Shown here piece by piece: positions 5,876-13,235 of a stretch of 17,326 bases of DNA (position 1 is its first letter; each line of letters starts with the position of its first letter). Both the position numbers and the translations under genes were made by a program. Source of the DNA: an uncultured Oscillospiraceae bacterium (GTDB lineage: Bacteria; Bacillota; Clostridia; Oscillospirales; Oscillospiraceae). The stretch lies in contig CAKUHJ010000030.1 in NCBI GenBank assembly GCA_934655935.1, forward strand, positions 1-17,326. The letters are read 5' to 3'. The notes below the pieces were generated by a model. That model was not told the DNA's origin, made no database searches, and saw nothing but the letters and a program-made list of their open reading frames with translations.

Positions 5876-7239
5876 GCCCGCGGCCTGTCCCGCGCTGTAA
5901 GCCACACAACGGCGGCGGTCCGGTCGTCCGGCTCCGCTTCCGCGGCCTGCGAAAGAAGCCTCTGCGCCAGAAGGCCGCCCGGCAGCGCCGCGTCCTTTTC
6001 CAGAAGCTCCGCGCATGCGCACGGCTCCAGCCCGTCTGAAACCATGATAAGCCGCGCGCCGGCCCGCAGCCGGAGCGGAATCTGCTGCACCTGCGTTTCG
6101 CGCAGCCCAGGCGGCGGCGAGAGCGCGCCCAGGCGCTCGACCTGCTCCGCGGCGGTCAGGTAGGAGTAGGCCGCGCCGCATTTATAGAGCGCTCCGCGCG
6201 CGGAAACGAGGCTCAGCTCCAGAAGATCGACCGTTGCAAAGCCCTCTGCGCCGGAAAGAAGATAACGCGTATTGAGAAAGCGGATCGCATCCGGCGCCGC
6301 AAAGCCGAGGCGAAGCAGCCGCTCAAGCAGCGCGGCGGCTTCCGCGGCCTGCCGGTGCGCCTGCGCGCCGGTCCCCATGCCGTCGCACAGAAGCAGATAG
6401 TAAGCAGAGCCAAGCGTAAAGCTTTTTAAAAGGTCTCCGCTGACGCCGCTGGCGCTTTTCGCGGCGGCCGCGCTGCAAAGCCGGGGAGAAAAGCGAGCCC
6501 GCCCGCCCGGCGTGCGTGCGCGCGGAATTTTCAGATAAGCGCCGAGCGCCCGGTACTGCCAGCAAAGGAGCGTGCGCGCGGCCTGAAGCCTGGCGTCCGC
6601 CTGCGCGCGTGCGCGGGAAAGCGCCGCCTCCTGCGCCGAGCGCTCCGGCTGCTCCTCAGGCTGCGGAGGCGTATCCAGGACGTCGGAAAGGGCCTGCAAA
6701 AGCGCGGCGGCCTCCTGCGCAGAGGCCGGAGTCTCCGGCTCCGGCTTTTCCTGCGCGCGGCGCCGGAGCGCCAGCGTACTGGCGGCAAAAAGCGAAGCCG
6801 GGCGAAGCAGCAGCGAGAAAAGCGCCAGCGCGCCGCCCTCGCCGCCAAGAAACAGCGGCAGCGCAATCAGAAAATACAGAACGCTTCCTGCCAGCGGCAC
6901 AAGCCCGCGCCGCGCGGAGGAAAGCTGGGGAAAAAGCGCCGCGGCCGCGAGAAAGACAAAGCCTGCCGCGCCGTGGCACAGAGCGGTCTGCCAGCCCCAG
7001 AAGAGCGCGCTTCCGACGCTTCCGCCCAGCCAGAAGCAGACGCTCCCGGCCCCGAACGGCGCACACAGCGGAACGGCGAGGGCAAGCGGCAGCGGAATTT
7101 TCCAGAGCCCCGCGCCCCCTGCAAGCAGGCCAATGGCCAGGCGCAGCAGACACGCGGGCAGCCTCAGCCGGATTTCGCGCAGCTGCAGCCGCCGGTTATC
7201 CGGATTTTCCCATGTACGCCGCAGCGCCGCAAACCGCAT
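5872..7239 (-). CDS. SpoIIE-like PP2C-type serine phosphatase, short membrane form
   Basis: A 455-residue protein with about four to five N-terminal membrane helices (roughly 27-158), an Ala/Glu-rich linker (about 160-225, possibly coiled-coil) and a C-terminal PPM/SpoIIE phosphatase domain (about 255-450). The metal-binding motifs are present: VSGD at 266-269, CDGMGTGAQAH from 285, the D338 region, SDG at 401-403 and DDRTAAVV from 438. SpoIIE dephosphorylates SpoIIAA to release sigma-F in the forespore. Canonical SpoIIE is about 800 residues with ten helices, so this is either a divergent compact SpoIIE or a paralogous regulatory phosphatase. No spoIIA genes are visible here. A GGGAGGT site precedes the ATG. 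The gene ends overlapping the convergent neighbour. Confidence 0.82.
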   Translation of the reverse strand: MRFAALRRTWENPDNRRLQLREIRLRLPACLLRLAIGLLAGGAGLWKIPLPLALAVPLCAPFGAGSVCFWLGGSVGSALFWGWQTALCHGAAGFVFLAAAALFPQLSSARRGLVPLAGSVLYFLIALPLFLGGEGGALALFSLLLRPASLFAASTLALRRRAQEKPEPETPASAQEAAALLQALSDVLDTPPQPEEQPERSAQEAALSRARAQADARLQAARTLLCWQYRALGAYLKIPRARTPGGRARFSPRLCSAAAAKSASGVSGDLLKSFTLGSAYYLLLCDGMGTGAQAHRQAAEAAALLERLLRLGFAAPDAIRFLNTRYLLSGAEGFATVDLLELSLVSARGALYKCGAAYSYLTAAEQVERLGALSPPPGLRETQVQQIPLRLRAGARLIMVSDGLEPCACAELLEKDAALPGGLLAQRLLSQAAEAEPDDRTAAVVWLTARDRPRA

Positions 7240-7359
7240 GGCCTGTACCTCCCGCTTCTGATACTGCGATGATACCGGCTTTTTGCGGCGAAGCGCGTCG
7301 GGAAATCGTCCGGGAAATCTGCCATGCGGGCAGCGGCCGCAGGAAAATCGGGAAGGGGC

Positions 7360-7388
7360 TTGCGGGAAGCGGGAAAACAGGCTACAAT
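7360..7388 (+). promoter_or_regulatory. Strong sigma-A-like promoter for the CYTH-pncB operon
   Basis: TTGCGG (7360-7365) and TACAAT (7383-7388) are separated by exactly 17 bp. The predicted start near 7395 leaves a leader of about 64 nt that contains a GC-rich hairpin before the ATG at 7459. Confidence 0.65.
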
Positions 7389-7412
7389 ACAGAGGATTTT
7401 AACGGCGCCCGC

Positions 7413-7434
7413 GCCGCGCGGAGGACCGCGCGGC
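7413..7434 (+). promoter_or_regulatory. GC-rich leader hairpin upstream of the CYTH-pncB operon
   Basis: A perfect 9-bp stem (7413-7421 with 7426-7434), all G and C, has an AGGA loop. It sits in the 5' leader between the promoter and the GGAGGG ribosome binding site. No T-run follows, so it is not a simple terminator. It may stabilise the 5' end or be part of a regulatory leader. Confidence 0.4.
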
Positions 7435-7458
7435 CGCCGGAGCGCCTGGAGGGACAGC

Positions 7459-8052
7459 ATGGGAAAGGAACAGGAAATCAAGCTCGCCGTGTCGGATCTG
7501 CAGCTGCTGGACTGCATTCTCTGCGACCGGGAGCTCCAGCCGCGTCTGCTGGAGCCCTACCGCTATATCCGGATGCACACCACCTATTATGACACGCAGG
7601 ACGAGTTCCTGCGCGCGCACAGATGGACGCTCCGCCTGCGCACGGAAAATGACCGGAGCGTCGTAACCGTGAAGACGCCGGGCGAAAACGGCGCGCGCGG
7701 AGAGTGGGAAACCGAGGCCGAATTTCTGGACAAGGCGCTGCCGGAGCTTGTACGGCTGGGCGCGCCGGCGGAGCTTGCCGCGCTGGACGCGCAGCAGCTT
7801 GCGCCGGTCTGCGGCGCAAGCTTTACCCGCATCACGGCGGAGCTCCGGGTGGACGAGGAAACCACCTGCATGATCTGCGGGGATGTGGGCGAGCTCCGGC
7901 GCGAGGGGCGCAGCGCCCTTCTTTGCGAGCTGGAGCTGGAGCTGAAGGACGGCAGCTGGGCGGCGCTGCGCGCGTACGCGCGGACGCTTGCCGCGCGCTA
8001 CGGCCTGCAGGAGGAGCCGCGCAGCAAGCATGAACGCGCCAGAAGTCTGTGA
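7459..8052 (+). CDS. CYTH-domain protein, probable triphosphatase
   Basis: A 197-residue CYTH-fold protein. The hallmark ExExK is at the very N-terminus (E4, E6, K8). Paired basic/acidic tunnel strands follow: YYDT at 43-46, TLRLRTEN from 57, VTVKTPG from 69, GEWETE from 81 and CELELELKDG in the C-terminal half. CYTH proteins hydrolyse tripolyphosphate or other triphosphates with Mg2+ or Mn2+; the substrate here cannot be told. The frame is open upstream, but GGAGGG a few bases ahead of ATG 7459, together with the ExExK position, selects this start. It is the first gene of an operon, 15 bases before pncB. Tripolyphosphatase activity next to a phosphoribosyltransferase that releases pyrophosphate is suggestive only. 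Confidence 0.88.
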   Translation: MGKEQEIKLAVSDLQLLDCILCDRELQPRLLEPYRYIRMHTTYYDTQDEFLRAHRWTLRLRTENDRSVVTVKTPGENGARGEWETEAEFLDKALPELVRLGAPAELAALDAQQLAPVCGASFTRITAELRVDEETTCMICGDVGELRREGRSALLCELELELKDGSWAALRAYARTLAARYGLQEEPRSKHERARSL

Positions 8053-8067
8053 TTTACGGGGGACATT

Positions 8068-9525
8068 ATGAACGAAAACAGAAAAATGAATCTCAGCATG
8101 CTCTGTGATTATTATGAGCTGACCATGGGAAACGGCTATCTGGCCAGCGGCCTGCAGGACCGGATCACGTATTTTGACGTGTTTTTCCGCTCCGTGCCCG
8201 ATCGCGGCGGCTTTGCCATTGCAGCGGGGCTGGAGCAGGTGATCGCCTACATTCAGCAGCTGCATTTTGACGAGGAGGATCTGGCCTATCTTCGCTCCCG
8301 GAATATGTTCCGGGAGGAATTTCTGGAGTATCTTCGCAATTTCCGCTTTACCGGCGATATCTGGGCCGTGCCGGAGGGCACGCCGATTTTCCCGCGCGAA
8401 CCGATCATGACCATCCGCGCGCCGGCCATTCAGGCCCAGCTCATCGAGACCTTTGTGCTGCTGGCCATCAACCATCAGAGCCTGATCGCCACCAAGGCCA
8501 ACCGCGTCGTCCGTGCGGCCCAGGGAAGAACGGTTCTGGAATTCGGCTCCCGGCGGGCGCAGGGCTCGGACGCGGCGGTTCTCGGCGCGCGCGCGGCCTT
8601 CATCGGCGGCTGCAAGGGCACGGCCTGCACGCTGACGGACCTGGAATACGGCGTGCCTGCGGGCGGAACCATGGCGCACGCCTGGGTCCAGATGTTCGAC
8701 TCGGAATACGAGGCCTTCCGCGCCTACTGTGAAATCTATCCGGAGAATCCCACGCTTCTGGTCGATACCTACAATACGCTGCACTCCGGCGTGCCAAACG
8801 CCATCCGCGTTTTTAACGAGGTTCTGAAGCCCCGCGGCCTGACGCGCTGCGGCATCCGCCTCGATTCCGGCGACATGACCTATCTGACGAAGAAGGCCCG
8901 GAAAATGCTGGACGATGCGGGCTGGCAGAGCTGCCAGATTTCCTGCTCAAACTCTCTGGACGAGTATCTGATTCAGGATCTTCTGAACCAGGGCGCACAG
9001 ATTGATCTGTTCGGCGTCGGCGAGCGGCTGATTACCGCGCGCTCCGAGCCTGTCTTCGGCGGCGTTTACAAGCTGGCCGCCGTGGAGGACGCGGAGGGGC
9101 GGATTATCCCCAAGATCAAAATCAGCGAAAACGTCGGCAAGATTACAAATCCTCATTTCAAAAAGCTCTACCGCTTCTACGGAAACGACACCGGCAAGGC
9201 CATCGCAGACTATCTGTGCCTGCACGACGAGACGGTGGACGACAGCCGGGATCTTGAAATCTTTGACCCCGAGGCGACCTGGAAGCGCAAGCGGGTCTAT
9301 AACTTTACCGCGCGGGAGCTGCTTGTGCCGATCTTCAGAAACGGCGAGCTGGTCTATGAGCTTCCCAGACTCCCGGATATTCAGGCCTACTGCGCCGAAC
9401 AGGTCGATACGCTCTGGGACGAGGTCAAGCGCTTTGACAACCCGCACACCTATTATGTGGACCTGTCGCAGAAGCTCTGGGACACGAAGGACCGCCTGCT
9501 GCACAGCGCCGCGGCGCACGGATGA
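8068..9525 (+). CDS. pncB: Nicotinate phosphoribosyltransferase
   Basis: A 485-residue enzyme of NAD salvage that converts nicotinate and PRPP, with ATP hydrolysis, to nicotinate mononucleotide and PPi in the cytoplasm. Family signatures are clear: the N-terminal LCDYYELTMGNGYL, EFGSRRAQG, the HAWVQ segment with the conserved His, LLVDTYNTLHSG, and RLDSGDM for the PRPP/phosphate site. Length is normal. A GGGGG site precedes the ATG. It lies 15 bases after the CYTH gene, and its stop overlaps the next ATG (ATGA), coupling it to a membrane protein that could bring in a substrate. Confidence 0.96.
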   Translation: MNENRKMNLSMLCDYYELTMGNGYLASGLQDRITYFDVFFRSVPDRGGFAIAAGLEQVIAYIQQLHFDEEDLAYLRSRNMFREEFLEYLRNFRFTGDIWAVPEGTPIFPREPIMTIRAPAIQAQLIETFVLLAINHQSLIATKANRVVRAAQGRTVLEFGSRRAQGSDAAVLGARAAFIGGCKGTACTLTDLEYGVPAGGTMAHAWVQMFDSEYEAFRAYCEIYPENPTLLVDTYNTLHSGVPNAIRVFNEVLKPRGLTRCGIRLDSGDMTYLTKKARKMLDDAGWQSCQISCSNSLDEYLIQDLLNQGAQIDLFGVGERLITARSEPVFGGVYKLAAVEDAEGRIIPKIKISENVGKITNPHFKKLYRFYGNDTGKAIADYLCLHDETVDDSRDLEIFDPEATWKRKRVYNFTARELLVPIFRNGELVYELPRLPDIQAYCAEQVDTLWDEVKRFDNPHTYYVDLSQKLWDTKDRLLHSAAAHG

Positions 9526-10043
9526 AGACCGGCGCGAAAAAAGTCGCGCTCTGCGGCATGCTGGGCGCGCTCAGCGCCGTCATCCTGACGCTGGGAGGCC
9601 TGGTTCCGGCGGCGACCTTCTGCTGCCCGATGCTGGCAAGCCTGTCTGTTCTTGCAGGCTTCCTTGCCTGCGGCGCGCAGGGCGGAAGGCTTCTGTTTCT
9701 GCTCAGCGCGGCGCTGGGCCTGCTTCTGGGCCCGGACAAGGAGGCGGCCATGCTCTATGCGGCGCTCGGCTGGTATCCGCTGGTAAAGTCCCGCCTTGAC
9801 CGGAGGCCCCGGCCGGTCCGCCTTGCGCAGAAGCTTCTTCTGGTAAACCTTGCAGGCGGAGCCTGCTACGCGATTTTGCTGTTCGGCTTCCGGCTGCAGA
9901 GCCTGCAAAGTGAGCTTCGGGAAGCCGGAAGGCTTCTGCTTCTTTTGCTGCTTGCGGGCGGAAACGCGGTGTTCTTTCTTTACGATGCATTGCTCGCACG
10001 CCTGACGCCGGCGCTGCAAAGGCGGCTTCAGAAATTCTGCTGA
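9522..10043 (+). CDS. Polytopic membrane protein, ECF S-component-like
   Basis: A 173-residue, very hydrophobic protein with about five helices (roughly 8-27, 33-50, 54-70, 104-124 and 136-156) and short charged loops. The N-terminal GMLGALSAVILTLGGLVP, the central GPDKEAAMLYAALGWYPLVK and the overall size recall clostridial proteins I know as ECF-type S-component-like, but a precise family name is uncertain. The ATGA overlap with pncB predicts co-translation. A niacin or other vitamin-precursor uptake role would fit the context but is inference only. No ECF ATPase or T-component is nearby, so any partner would have to be encoded elsewhere. The operon ends at the hairpins near 10137. Confidence 0.7.
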   Translation: MKTGAKKVALCGMLGALSAVILTLGGLVPAATFCCPMLASLSVLAGFLACGAQGGRLLFLLSAALGLLLGPDKEAAMLYAALGWYPLVKSRLDRRPRPVRLAQKLLLVNLAGGACYAILLFGFRLQSLQSELREAGRLLLLLLLAGGNAVFFLYDALLARLTPALQRRLQKFC

Positions 10044-10090
10044 GCCGTTTTCCCGGCGCTCGCCTGTCGTCAAAAAGCCTCGCAGAGACT

Positions 10091-10163
10091 GTCAAAAATA
10101 TGATATACAGCTCTGCGGCAGAGCAGCGGGGGTAGTGTGAAGGGGGCAAAAAGCCCCCTTCAC
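10091..10163. repeat. Interspersed intergenic hairpin repeat, copy 1
   Basis: Positions 10101-10156 match 17271-17326 at 52 of 56 bases, and similarity extends about ten bases further upstream. The module holds two hairpins: GCTCTG-CGG-CAGAGC (10110-10124) and the 11-bp stem at 10137-10163. Both copies lie between genes. One copy differs from the other within the first hairpin loop, not its arms. Confidence 0.8.
10137..10163. terminator. Terminator-like hairpin after the pncB operon, inside the repeat
   Basis: A perfect 11-bp stem (GTGAAGGGGGC, 10137-10147, with 10153-10163) has an AAAAA loop, followed by GTTTAAT. The U-run is short, so termination may be partial. It lies 94 bases after the plus-strand operon and 51 bases from the end of the opposing gene, so it could act on both strands. 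Confidence 0.55.
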
Positions 10164-10173
10164 GTTTAATCAA

Positions 10174-10201
10174 GCGGGGTGAAAAGACTTTTTCGCCCCG
10201 C
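10174..10201. terminator. Second hairpin between convergent genes
   Basis: A 12-bp stem (10174-10185 with 10190-10201, one G-U pair) has a GACT loop. It lies 13 bases past the stop of the minus-strand LysM-GH18 gene and is followed on that strand by TTGATTAAAC. This is a weak tail, but the position fits a 3'-end structure for that gene. Confidence 0.5.
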
Positions 10202-10213
10202 TGGGGCGCAGCT

Positions 10214-11491
10214 TTATCCGCCGGTCTGAAACATGGCGTTCAGAAGGCAGAAGCCCGCCGTGAACGGGCGCATGAAGTTCCAGACGCCAAGGCCCAGAAA
10301 GCCGTATTCCCGGACGAGATCAAATTTTGCCTGCGCGCTTCTGGGGTCCTCGAACCACACCTCGTGGATGTGTCCCTGCGCATCGGTATAGGAGAACCAC
10401 GGCGTCTGTGCGGTCTCGTCGAAGCGGATCTGCGCGCCGTAGCGGACGGCCAGCAGCGGCGCTTCCTCATTGCCGATGCTTCTGGCCCGGCTTTCCTGCG
10501 GCCTGTAGGGAAGCGTCCAGTCATAGCCGTAGTTCGGAAAGCCCATCAGAATTTTCTCCGGCGGAATCTGCGCCACCGCGTAATCCAGCACGCGCCGCAC
10601 CTGCGGCAGCGGGGCAACCGCCATCGGCGGGCCGTAGATATAGCCCCATTCATAGCTCATGATCAATACCGCGTCGCAGCTTTCCCCGACACGCGCATAA
10701 TCGTGCCCCTCGTAAAGGACGCCCGGCTGGTCCGAGGCCGTCTTGGGCGCGAGCGCCGCAATGAGCGGATAGCCCTGCGGCTGCAGGCGCTTATGAAGCA
10801 GGGCAAGAAACTCCGCGTAGGCCTGCGCCAGCTCCGCGCCCAGAAATTCAAAGTCAACGTCCAGCCCCTCATAGCCGCGAAGCTCCATTTGCGCAAGCAC
10901 CGCGTCCGCCAGCGCCTGCTGCGCAGCCGGACTTTCGAGCACGCGCCGCGCGCGCTCAGAGGAAAAGCTCCCGCTTTCCGTGAGCGTGGAAAGATGCAGA
11001 AACGGCCTGACCTGGTAGCGCGCAGCCAGGGCGATAAGCGCCTCGTCCTCCAGCGCAACCAGCCCGCCCTGCTCCGTAATGCCGTAGGTAAAGGGAACCA
11101 GGACGCGGGCATACGGCAGAATTCCGCGCAGGACCTCCTGCCGGACAAAGGGATAGGCGTAGCCGGTCAGGACCGTCTGCCGCAGCGGCGCTTCCTCCAG
11201 CTCCGTCACCAGTACCTGGCCGGGATAGAGCGCCGTCTGCGCGGCAAGATTCGGATTCATGCGAAGAAGAGCTCGTACGCTCTGCCCGCTCTGCTGCGCA
11301 AGCGAAAAAAGCGTGTCGCCGGGAGCGACCGTCCGCGTCTGTTCCGGCCGCAGCACAATCAGCGCCTGCCCCACCGCAAGCGCATAGGGCGGCGTCAGGC
11401 CGTTGCAGCGCGCCAGAAAGCCGGGCGAAAGCTGATAGAGCCGCCCGATTGACGAGAGCGTCTGCCCCGCGGAAACCACATGGATCTGCAT
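10214..11491 (-). CDS. LysM-GH18 spore cortex hydrolase-like protein (SleL/YaaH type)
   Basis: A 425-residue protein with two N-terminal LysM peptidoglycan-binding repeats (about 3-47 and 53-97) and a GH18 domain (about 105-420). The catalytic signature reads GLDVDFE, with E215 as the proton donor. Strong SleL/YaaH-family segments follow: MSYEWGYIYGPPMAVAPL from 278, MGFPNYGYDWTLPY from 316 and GVWNFMRP near the end. Family members are N-acetylglucosaminidases that act on spore cortex fragments during germination. There is no signal peptide, as in known SleL proteins. An in-frame ATG eight codons upstream (11515) is rejected because GGAGGTGA sits directly before the ATG at 11491 and LysM begins there. 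The gene is monocistronic. Confidence 0.92.
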   Translation of the reverse strand: MQIHVVSAGQTLSSIGRLYQLSPGFLARCNGLTPPYALAVGQALIVLRPEQTRTVAPGDTLFSLAQQSGQSVRALLRMNPNLAAQTALYPGQVLVTELEEAPLRQTVLTGYAYPFVRQEVLRGILPYARVLVPFTYGITEQGGLVALEDEALIALAARYQVRPFLHLSTLTESGSFSSERARRVLESPAAQQALADAVLAQMELRGYEGLDVDFEFLGAELAQAYAEFLALLHKRLQPQGYPLIAALAPKTASDQPGVLYEGHDYARVGESCDAVLIMSYEWGYIYGPPMAVAPLPQVRRVLDYAVAQIPPEKILMGFPNYGYDWTLPYRPQESRARSIGNEEAPLLAVRYGAQIRFDETAQTPWFSYTDAQGHIHEVWFEDPRSAQAKFDLVREYGFLGLGVWNFMRPFTAGFCLLNAMFQTGG

Positions 11492-11582
11492 TGCCTCACC
11501 TCCACAGGCATCCATATGCGCGGGCAGAGAAAAAATTTCAGAAAAACATCCCCCGGGGGAGCTTAAAATTCCGGAAGCCTTC

Positions 11583-11591
11583 TGCTAGAAT
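11583..11591 (+). promoter_or_regulatory. Extended -10 promoter for the ABC importer operon
   Basis: TGCTAGAAT is a good extended -10 (TGn plus TAGAAT), 30 bases before the ATG at 11622. The -35 region (TTAAAA, 17 bp upstream) is weak. Confidence 0.5.
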
Positions 11592-11621
11592 ACACACCAG
11601 CTCATCAATCTGGAGGCTTTT

Positions 11622-13166
11622 ATGAAACGTATTTTTTCGCTGCTTCTGGCCGCCGCCATGCTGGCCGGCCTTGCCGCCTGCGCTGCGCCCGTGCAGAATG
11701 CGCCCGCAGAGGGCTCCACGCTGGTCTATGGCTCCGGCGATTATACCCGCATCAATCCCGCCATGGACGAGCATGGCGAAATCAACCTTCTTCTGTTTAA
11801 CGGCCTGACGGCGCACGACGGCGAAAACAACGTCGTGCCCGGTCTGGCGGAAAGCTGGGATTACGACGAAGCCGCGTGCACCTATACCTTCCACCTCCGC
11901 AGCGGCCTAAGCTGGCACGACGGCGAGCGCGTCACCGCGCAGGACGTCAAATTTACCATCGAAAGCATCATGGACCCGGAAAACGGCTCGGAAAACGCGC
12001 CGAACTTTGAAGACGTCGAGCAGATTACCGTTCCGGATGATCAGACGGTCGTCTTCCATCTGGCCGCGCCGAACGCAGCCTTCCTGGACTATATGACCAT
12101 GGCGGTTCTGCCGCAGCACCTGCTTGCGGGCGAGGATATGCAGACCTCCGACTTTTTCCGCGCGCCGGTCGGCACGGGCCCTTACAAGCTTGAAAGCTGG
12201 GACGCAGGACAGTCCATCGTTCTGGTGAAGAACGAAGCGTATTACAAGGGCGCGCCGTCCATCGACCGCATCGTCTTCAAGATCGTTCCGGACGATAACG
12301 CGCAGGCCATGCAGCTGGAATCGGGCGAGCTGGACCTGGCGCTGCTGGACCCGAAAAACGCAGCCTCCTTCCAGGGCAAGGACGGCTTTACCTGCTACGA
12401 CATGAAAACCAGCGATTACCGCGGAATCCTGTTTAACTTCTGGAACGATTACTGGACGGAAAACCGGGACCTGATTCCCGCAATCTGCTACGCGATCGAC
12501 CGGCAGGCCATTGTAGACGCTGTGCTGCTCGGCCAGGGCATGCCCGCCTACGGCCCGCTGCAAAGAAATATCTACAACAACGAAAATGTCGAGCACTACG
12601 ACTATAACCCGGAAAAGGCGCAGAGTCTTCTTGAGGCCGCCGGCTGCGTCATGGGCGAAAACGGCTATTATGAACGCGGCGGCGCGGAGGTTGGCTTTGT
12701 CATCAGCGTAATGGCCGGCGAGCAGGACCGCATTGACATTGCCCAGGCCGCGGCGCAGCAGCTGCGCGAGGTTGGAATCCACTGCACCGTGGACATTCCG
12801 GCCAAGATGGACTGGGGCGGCCAGATGGCCTGCCTGATCGGCTGGGGCAGCCCCTTTGACGCAGACGACCACACCTACAAGGTCTTCGGCACCGATAAGG
12901 GCGCAAATTACTCCGGCTATTCCAACGCGGAGGTGGACCGCTGTCTGACCCAGGCCCGGGAAACGACGGACCCGGATGCGCGGCGCGCGGCCTACGCAGA
13001 CTTCCAGACTGCGCTTGCCGCAGACCCCGCGTATGCCTTTATCTGCTATATCGACGCAAATTACGTCGCCGCCTCGAAGCTCCACGGAATCTCTGTCCAG
13101 ACCGTAATGGGGCATCACGGCGTCGGCATCTTCTGGAACGTCGATACCTGGACCATTGAAGCATGA
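11622..13166 (+). CDS. Peptide/nickel-family ABC importer, substrate-binding lipoprotein
   Basis: A 514-residue family-5 solute-binding protein (DppA/OppA/NikA class). The signal peptide MKRIFSLLLAAAMLAGLAAC ends in a lipobox with C20, so it is a membrane-tethered lipoprotein on the outer face. Typical segments include LAESWDYDE, LRSGLSWHDGERVTAQDVKF, GTGPYKLESWD, a central LDLALLDP and the C-terminal LHGISVQTVMGHHGVGIFWN. GGAGG at 11612-11616 sets the start. It leads a five-gene operon (binding protein, two ATPases, two permeases), the order also seen in some nik-like operons. The substrate could be peptide, nickel or a metallophore complex and cannot be read reliably from sequence. A perfect hairpin follows the stop. 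Confidence 0.93.
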   Translation: MKRIFSLLLAAAMLAGLAACAAPVQNAPAEGSTLVYGSGDYTRINPAMDEHGEINLLLFNGLTAHDGENNVVPGLAESWDYDEAACTYTFHLRSGLSWHDGERVTAQDVKFTIESIMDPENGSENAPNFEDVEQITVPDDQTVVFHLAAPNAAFLDYMTMAVLPQHLLAGEDMQTSDFFRAPVGTGPYKLESWDAGQSIVLVKNEAYYKGAPSIDRIVFKIVPDDNAQAMQLESGELDLALLDPKNAASFQGKDGFTCYDMKTSDYRGILFNFWNDYWTENRDLIPAICYAIDRQAIVDAVLLGQGMPAYGPLQRNIYNNENVEHYDYNPEKAQSLLEAAGCVMGENGYYERGGAEVGFVISVMAGEQDRIDIAQAAAQQLREVGIHCTVDIPAKMDWGGQMACLIGWGSPFDADDHTYKVFGTDKGANYSGYSNAEVDRCLTQARETTDPDARRAAYADFQTALAADPAYAFICYIDANYVAASKLHGISVQTVMGHHGVGIFWNVDTWTIEA

Positions 13167-13179
13167 AATCAGCTTGCCT

Positions 13180-13208
13180 GCGCTGGGAGAGCTCCGCTCT
13201 CCCAGCGC
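13180..13208 (+). promoter_or_regulatory. Intercistronic hairpin after the binding-protein gene
   Basis: A perfect 13-bp stem (13180-13192 with 13196-13208) has a three-base loop, 14 bases after the lipoprotein stop and 28 bases before the first ATPase gene. No T-run follows, so it is not a full terminator. Such structures are known to protect upstream binding-protein mRNA from 3' exonucleases or cause partial termination, raising the binding protein over the membrane parts. That role is inferred here. Confidence 0.65.
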
Positions 13209-13235
13209 GGCGTATTGCTCTGAAGGGGGAAACTT

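Noticed and set aside
7399..8784. Minus-strand open frame across CYTH and pncB
   Set aside because: Antisense to two clear enzyme genes; no family resemblance.
10091..10201. Possible CRISPR-like repeat cluster
   Set aside because: Only one copy of the unit occurs here and the next is 7 kb away. There is no regular spacer pattern and no cas gene.
11492..11515. Upstream ATG for the LysM-GH18 gene
   Set aside because: The LysM domain and a GGAGGTGA site both point to the ATG at 11491; the extra eight codons contain the ribosome binding site itself.
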